The notes under the pieces are model-generated. The model saw nothing but the letters and a program-made list of their open reading frames with translations, had not been told where the DNA came from and ran no database searches. The translations under genes were made by a program, and so were the position numbers. Positions 3,971-7,588 of a DNA stretch of 7,588 nucleotides are shown here, one piece after another; positions within the stretch are counted from its first letter, which is position 1, and every line of letters begins with the position of its first letter. The DNA is from an uncultured Collinsella sp. GTDB lineage: Bacteria > Actinomycetota > Coriobacteriia > Coriobacteriales > Coriobacteriaceae. Location of the stretch: assembly GCA_902490365.1 (NCBI GenBank), contig CABUDQ010000069.1:1-7588 (forward strand). Reading direction: 5' to 3'.

Positions 3971-6970
3971 ATGAGCGACATCATGAGGCCGATCCCGTTT
4001 TCGCAGCTGATGAACTGGATCATCGAGGAGCACAAGACCCAGGACGCCATCTTTGGCGTGCGCAAGATGGTCACGACCAACCAGGAGGGTGCGCTTCCCA
4101 TTTTTGACGAGCGCATCGAGACCCCGTTTGGCCCGGCCGCCGGTCCCAATACGCAGCTTGCCCAGAACATCGTAGCCTCCTACGTGGCGGGCTCGCGCTT
4201 CTTTGAGCTCAAGACCGTCCAGGTTATGGACGGCGAGGAACTCTCCAAGTGCGTTAACAAGCCCTGTATCGTGGCGCAGGACGAGTGTTACAACTGCGAG
4301 TGGTCGACCGAGCTCGAGGTTCCGCAGGCCTTTGCCGAGTACGTGAAGGCATGGTTCGCCTGCCACCTGATCGCTCGCGAGTACGGTCTGGGCAGCCCGG
4401 ACGGCTTTGTCTTCAACATGTCCGTGGGCTATGACCTCGAGGGCATCAAGAGCCCCAAGGTCGACGCCTACATCGAGGGCATGAAGGACGCCAGCGGCTC
4501 CGACGTCTGGAACGAGTGCCGCGCATGGGCGCTCGCCAACCTGGACAAGTTTGAGCATGTCGACGCCGCGTTTGTCGAGTCCATTCCGGCACGTGTCTCC
4601 AACTCCATCACCGAGTCCACGCTGCATGGCTGCCCGCCGGCGGAGATCGAGCGCATCGCGACCTATCTGATCACCGAGAAGGGCCTCAACACCTACATCA
4701 AGTGCAACCCCACGCTGCTGGGCTATGAGTTTGCCCGCCAGCGCCTGAACGAGCTGGGCTTTGACTACATCGTCTTCGATGACACGCACTTCCGCGAGGA
4801 CCTGCAGTGGGCCGATGCCGTGCCTATGTTCGAGCGCCTGATTGCCCTGTGCGCCGAGCGCGGCCTGGAGTTTGGCGTCAAGCTGACCAACACGTTCCCC
4901 GTCGACGTGACCAGGAACGAGCTGCCTTCCACCGAGATGTACATGTCCGGCCGTTCGCTGTTCTCGCTGGCCATCGAGGCCGCCCGCCGCATTACCGAGC
5001 AGTTCGATGGCAAGCTGCGCATCAGCTACTCCGGCGGCGCCACGGTTTACAACATCCGTGCCCTGTACGATGCCGGCATTTGGCCCGTTACCCTGGCGAC
5101 CGACGTGCTCAAGCCCGGTGGCTACGAGCGTTTTAGCCAGATGGCCGGCGAGTTTGGCGATCTGGACGGCAAGCCGTTTGAGGGCATTTCGCTCGAGGCA
5201 GTGACCGCGATCCAGACCGATTCGCTCGCCAACCCGCTCTACAAGAAGCGGCTGCGCCCGCTGCCCGACCGCAAGGTCGCCGGCAAGAGCCCGCTTTCCG
5301 ACTGCTTTACCACGCCGTGCCGCACGAGCTGCCCCATTCAGCAGGATATTCCCGCCTATCTGGCGGCTGTTGACGAGGGCCGCTACGAGGACGCGCTCAA
5401 CATTATCATCGAGCGCAACGCCCTGCCGTTCATTACCGGCACCATCTGCCCGCATCCCTGCGGCCGTGCCTGCGAGCGTGCGTTCTACGAGCCCGAGGGC
5501 GCCCAGATTCGCGCCAGCAAGCTCAAGGCCGCCCGCGAGGCCATGACCGCCGTGCTGCCCAAGCTGCGTGCTCAGGCCATCGCCAACGACGGCGAGCGCA
5601 ACGTTGCCGTTATCGGTGGCGGCCCGGCCGGCCTGGCGACGGCATTCTTCCTGACGCGTGCCGGCGTGCCCGTCACCATCTTCGAGGCCCGCGACTCTCT
5701 CGGCGGCGTGGTCCGTCACGTGATTCCCGAGTTCCGTATCGCGAGCGACGATATCTCCCACGACGCCGAGCTCTGCCTGGCCTTTGGCGCCAAGGTGCAG
5801 CTCAACGCTCGCGTTGATTCCATTGACGAGCTCAAGGCCCAGGGCTTTACCGACGTGGTCGTGGCCACCGGTGCCTGGATGCCCGGCTCTGCGGGCCTGG
5901 GCGAGGGTGCCGAGCTCGATGTGCTGGAGTTCCTCGAGGCCGCCAAGAAGGGCGAGAAACTCGAGCTGGGTGAGGATGTCGTGGTCATTGGCGCCGGCAA
6001 CACCGCCATGGACGCGGCCCGCGTGGCCAAGCGCCTTGCTGGCGTGAAGAACGTGCGCCTGGTGTATCGCCGCACCAAGAAGCAGATGCCCGCCGACGAG
6101 GAAGAGCTCGATCTTGCTCTTGCCGACGGCGTTGAGTTCTGCGAGCTGCTGGCGCCCAAGGCGCTCAACGGCTCCGTGCTGACCTGCGACGTTATGGAGC
6201 TCGGCGAGCCGGATGCAAGCGGCCGTCGCAGCCCCGTCGCCACGGGCGAGACCGTCGAGCTTTCCGCCACCACGGTGATCTGCGCCGTGGGCGAGGGCAT
6301 CGATGCCAGCCTGTACGATGCCGCGGGCGTCGAGCACGACCGTCGCGGCCGTCTTGCCGCCACCTCCACCGGCGTCGAGGGCGTCTGGGCTGCAGGCGAT
6401 TGCCGTCGCGGTCCGGCCACCGTGGTCGAGGCTATTGCCGACGCCGCCGAAGTCGCACGCGCCATCGCCGGCGTGGACTTTAACAAGTACGCCGACTGCA
6501 ACGAGAAGGCCGGCCGCGAGGACACCTGCTACGAGCGCAAGGGGTCGCTGTGCCGCGACAAGCGCAACTGCACCAAGACCCGCTGCCTGGGCTGCGGCTC
6601 GGTGTGCGAGGTCTGCTGCGACGTGTGCCCCAACCGCGCCAACGTGGCAATTAAGGTGCCGGGCCTGGCCAAGCATCAGGTCGTCCATGTCGACGGCATG
6701 TGCAACGAGTGCGGCAACTGCGCCGTGTTCTGCCCTTACCAGGAGGGTCGTCCCTACAAGGACAAGCTCACCCTGTTCTGGAGCGAGCAGGACATGGAGA
6801 ACTCCGAGAACGAGGGCTTCCTGGCCGTGGACGAGGACCACTTTAAGGTCCGCGTCGCCGATACGGTCCGCACCGTCTCGGTCGATGCTGTCAACACCGG
6901 CCTTCCCGAGGCCGTCCGCCTGACCATCAGGGCCGTGCGCGACAACTATTCGTACCTTCTTAAGAAATAG
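3971..6970 (+). CDS. ygfK: YgfK-type multi-domain flavin/iron-sulfur oxidoreductase (annotated putative selenate reductase subunit)
   Basis: 999 residues; E. coli YgfK is about 1,030. Domains in order: residues about 1-430, a dihydroorotate/dihydropyrimidine-dehydrogenase-like TIM barrel (TPFGPAAGPNTQLAQN at 51-66, FFELKTVQ at 77-84, YSGGATVYNIRALYDAG at 353-369), a likely FMN site; about 440-505, a GltD-type Fe-S domain (Cys445-x4-Cys450-x3-Cys454-Pro and Cys493-x3-Cys497-x3-Cys501); an FAD Rossmann motif VIGGGPAGLATA (547-558); a second nucleotide-binding motif VIGAGNTAMDAAR (672-684); the FAD-closing GVWAAGDCRRG (804-814); and a Cys-rich ferredoxin-like tail (residues 853-921) ending Cys911-x2-Cys914-x2-Cys917-x3-Cys921-Pro. 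Probably cytosolic, moving electrons between NAD(P)H, flavins, Fe-S clusters and a partner. The selenate reductase label is historical. TIGR03315 members co-occur with SelD and molybdenum hydroxylases. The ferredoxin gene follows after 11 bp, implying a shared complex or electron chain. The reaction is not established from sequence. Confidence 0.95.
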   Translation: MSDIMRPIPFSQLMNWIIEEHKTQDAIFGVRKMVTTNQEGALPIFDERIETPFGPAAGPNTQLAQNIVASYVAGSRFFELKTVQVMDGEELSKCVNKPCIVAQDECYNCEWSTELEVPQAFAEYVKAWFACHLIAREYGLGSPDGFVFNMSVGYDLEGIKSPKVDAYIEGMKDASGSDVWNECRAWALANLDKFEHVDAAFVESIPARVSNSITESTLHGCPPAEIERIATYLITEKGLNTYIKCNPTLLGYEFARQRLNELGFDYIVFDDTHFREDLQWADAVPMFERLIALCAERGLEFGVKLTNTFPVDVTRNELPSTEMYMSGRSLFSLAIEAARRITEQFDGKLRISYSGGATVYNIRALYDAGIWPVTLATDVLKPGGYERFSQMAGEFGDLDGKPFEGISLEAVTAIQTDSLANPLYKKRLRPLPDRKVAGKSPLSDCFTTPCRTSCPIQQDIPAYLAAVDEGRYEDALNIIIERNALPFITGTICPHPCGRACERAFYEPEGAQIRASKLKAAREAMTAVLPKLRAQAIANDGERNVAVIGGGPAGLATAFFLTRAGVPVTIFEARDSLGGVVRHVIPEFRIASDDISHDAELCLAFGAKVQLNARVDSIDELKAQGFTDVVVATGAWMPGSAGLGEGAELDVLEFLEAAKKGEKLELGEDVVVIGAGNTAMDAARVAKRLAGVKNVRLVYRRTKKQMPADEEELDLALADGVEFCELLAPKALNGSVLTCDVMELGEPDASGRRSPVATGETVELSATTVICAVGEGIDASLYDAAGVEHDRRGRLAATSTGVEGVWAAGDCRRGPATVVEAIADAAEVARAIAGVDFNKYADCNEKAGREDTCYERKGSLCRDKRNCTKTRCLGCGSVCEVCCDVCPNRANVAIKVPGLAKHQVVHVDGMCNECGNCAVFCPYQEGRPYKDKLTLFWSEQDMENSENEGFLAVDEDHFKVRVADTVRTVSVDAVNTGLPEAVRLTIRAVRDNYSYLLKK

Positions 6971-6981
6971 GCGAGTCTCTT

Positions 6982-7461
6982 ATGGCCAAATCCATTCAAC
7001 ATAACGTGGCCTACGTTGCCTGCGGAAGCGGTTGCGCCTCCGCAGGCGGCGACGCCCGCTGCAGCGAAGGCTGCATTGGCTGTGGCGCCTGCGTCACGGC
7101 CTGCCCCCACGGCGCCATTGCGCTGGTCGATGGCATCGCCCGCGTGGACCGCTCAAAGTGCACGGGCTGTGGCCTGTGCGGCATGGCATGCCCGCAGCGC
7201 GTGATTGCCTTCGTTCCCGGCTACCAGAACATCCTGGTGCGCTGCAACAACACCGATAAGGGCGCCATCGCCCGCAAGATCTGCGACACGAGCTGCATCG
7301 GTTGCGGCATGTGCGCCAAAAAGTGCCCTGCCGGCGCAATCCGCATCGAGGACAACTGCGCCCACATCGACGGCGCCGACTGCCTGTCGTGTGGTATGTG
7401 CGCCGTCGTGTGCCCGCATGGCGCCATTCACGACCGCACCGGCATCGCCGCCGGCGTGTAG
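6982..7461 (+). CDS. RnfB-like ferredoxin with four [4Fe-4S] motifs
   Basis: A 159-residue electron carrier with four canonical CxxCxxCxxxCP motifs: Cys31/34/37/41, 60/63/66/70, 105/108/111/115 and 134/137/140/144. It consists of two tandem halves. Ten cysteines of the first half (14, 27, 31, 34, 37, 41, 60, 63, 66, 70) recur exactly 74 residues later (88, 101, 105, 108, 111, 115, 134, 137, 140, 144). The pattern VxC...DKGAIARKxC...CIGCxxCxxxCP resembles the C-terminal ferredoxin part of RnfB. No signal peptide or membrane helix is seen, so it is probably cytosolic, unlike membrane-attached RnfB. It starts 11 bp after the ygfK stop with only a weak GCGAG site upstream, suggesting translational coupling, and the hydroxylase gene follows after 12 bp. 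Likely role: carrying electrons between the hydroxylase and YgfK, or to and from a general ferredoxin pool (inference). It could also be a fixed subunit of a complex. Confidence 0.9.
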   Translation: MAKSIQHNVAYVACGSGCASAGGDARCSEGCIGCGACVTACPHGAIALVDGIARVDRSKCTGCGLCGMACPQRVIAFVPGYQNILVRCNNTDKGAIARKICDTSCIGCGMCAKKCPAGAIRIEDNCAHIDGADCLSCGMCAVVCPHGAIHDRTGIAAGV

Positions 7462-7467
7462 AAGGGA
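7461..7467 (+). promoter_or_regulatory. Ribosome binding site of the molybdenum hydroxylase gene
   Basis: GAAGGGA lies 6 nt before the ATG at 7474, and its first G is the last base of the ferredoxin stop codon TAG. This supports the start and tight coupling of the two genes. Confidence 0.75.
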
Positions 7468-7473
7468 ATCACC

Positions 7474-7588
7474 ATGGCACAGGAATTCACTTTTACCGTT
7501 AACGGCGTCGAGCGCACGACGACTCAGAACAAGCCGCTGCTCCGCTACCTGCGCGACGACCTGCACATTCACTCCGCCAAGGATGGCT
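7474..7588 (+). CDS. Molybdenum hydroxylase of the xanthine dehydrogenase family, N-terminal [2Fe-2S] domain (3' end outside the window)
   Basis: Only 38 codons lie in the window: MAQEFTFTVNGVERTTTQNK, then PLLRYLRDDLHIHSAKDG. This is the N-terminal beta-grasp of the plant-type [2Fe-2S] domain of xanthine dehydrogenase and CO dehydrogenase small subunits, where the pattern LLxxLRxxL...xKxGC precedes the cluster cysteines. The first cluster cysteine is expected directly after the last visible Gly, so no ligand can be confirmed. Given the SsnA and YgfK neighbours, the likeliest identity is the selenium-dependent xanthine dehydrogenase type (TIGR03311), which may be one fused chain holding both the Fe-S and the molybdopterin domains. 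A stand-alone small subunit (XdhC-like) cannot be excluded. Expected reaction: hydroxylation of a purine such as hypoxanthine or xanthine, or the reverse, with electrons passed to Fe-S carriers. Family is well supported; subtype and chain length are inferred. Confidence 0.8.
   Translation, partial: MAQEFTFTVNGVERTTTQNKPLLRYLRDDLHIHSAKDG

Noticed and set aside
3803..6841. Very long open frame (about 1,000 codons) on the minus strand opposite ygfK
   Set aside because: It is the antisense shadow of a GC3-biased gene. Its translation is low-complexity Ala/Gly/His/Leu-rich with no recognisable motifs, while the plus strand encodes a full YgfK with conserved domains.
3971..7461. In-frame UGA selenocysteine codons, considered because the locus is selenium-linked
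   Set aside because: SsnA, YgfK and the ferredoxin read through without in-frame UGA. In this enzyme class selenium is thought to be part of the hydroxylase cofactor rather than encoded.

Overview
The window is GC-rich bacterial DNA with strongly GC-biased third codon positions, except for one AT-rich stretch of about 350 bp. Codon use, gene content and gene order suggest an anaerobic gut actinobacterium of the Coriobacteriia, most likely Collinsella or a close relative. That placement is an inference from style and content, because no rRNA or other phylogenetic marker is present.

Layout. Positions 1-524 (minus strand) hold the first 174 codons of a YheO/DauR-type PAS regulator that starts at GTG and runs off the left edge before its helix-turn-helix. 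Positions 525-876 are an AT-rich divergent control region. It holds an extended -10 promoter for the regulator and a sigma70-type promoter for the rightward genes, whose -35 is overlapped by a Fur-box-like sequence. Rightward then come an NCS2 nucleobase permease (877-2271), an SsnA amidohydrolase (2467-3822), a YgfK multi-domain flavin/iron-sulfur oxidoreductase (3971-6970), a small protein with four [4Fe-4S] motifs that resembles the ferredoxin part of RnfB (6982-7461), and the first 38 codons of a molybdenum hydroxylase of the xanthine dehydrogenase type (from 7474). The gaps on either side of ssnA (195 and 148 bp) contain strong hairpins. The last three genes are separated by only 11-12 bp.

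How the genes fit together. SsnA and YgfK are markers of the selenium-dependent molybdenum hydroxylase loci described by comparative genomics (families TIGR03314 and TIGR03315). In E. coli the corresponding genes lie in the ygeW-ssnA-ygfK-xdhD region, which later work links to anaerobic purine and urate breakdown. Here the set is compact: uptake (NCS2 permease), a deaminase-like hydrolase (SsnA), a flavin/Fe-S redox hub (YgfK), an electron carrier and a purine hydroxylase, with a divergent ligand-sensing regulator. The inferred role is anaerobic use of urate, xanthine or a related heterocycle. The exact substrate of SsnA and the reaction of YgfK cannot be read from sequence.

Points most worth following up: a Fur-like operator on the operon promoter; Gln in place of two key acidic residues in the permease; an exact 74-residue internal duplication covering ten cysteines in the ferredoxin; and the fully paired 15-bp hairpin between ssnA and ygfK.
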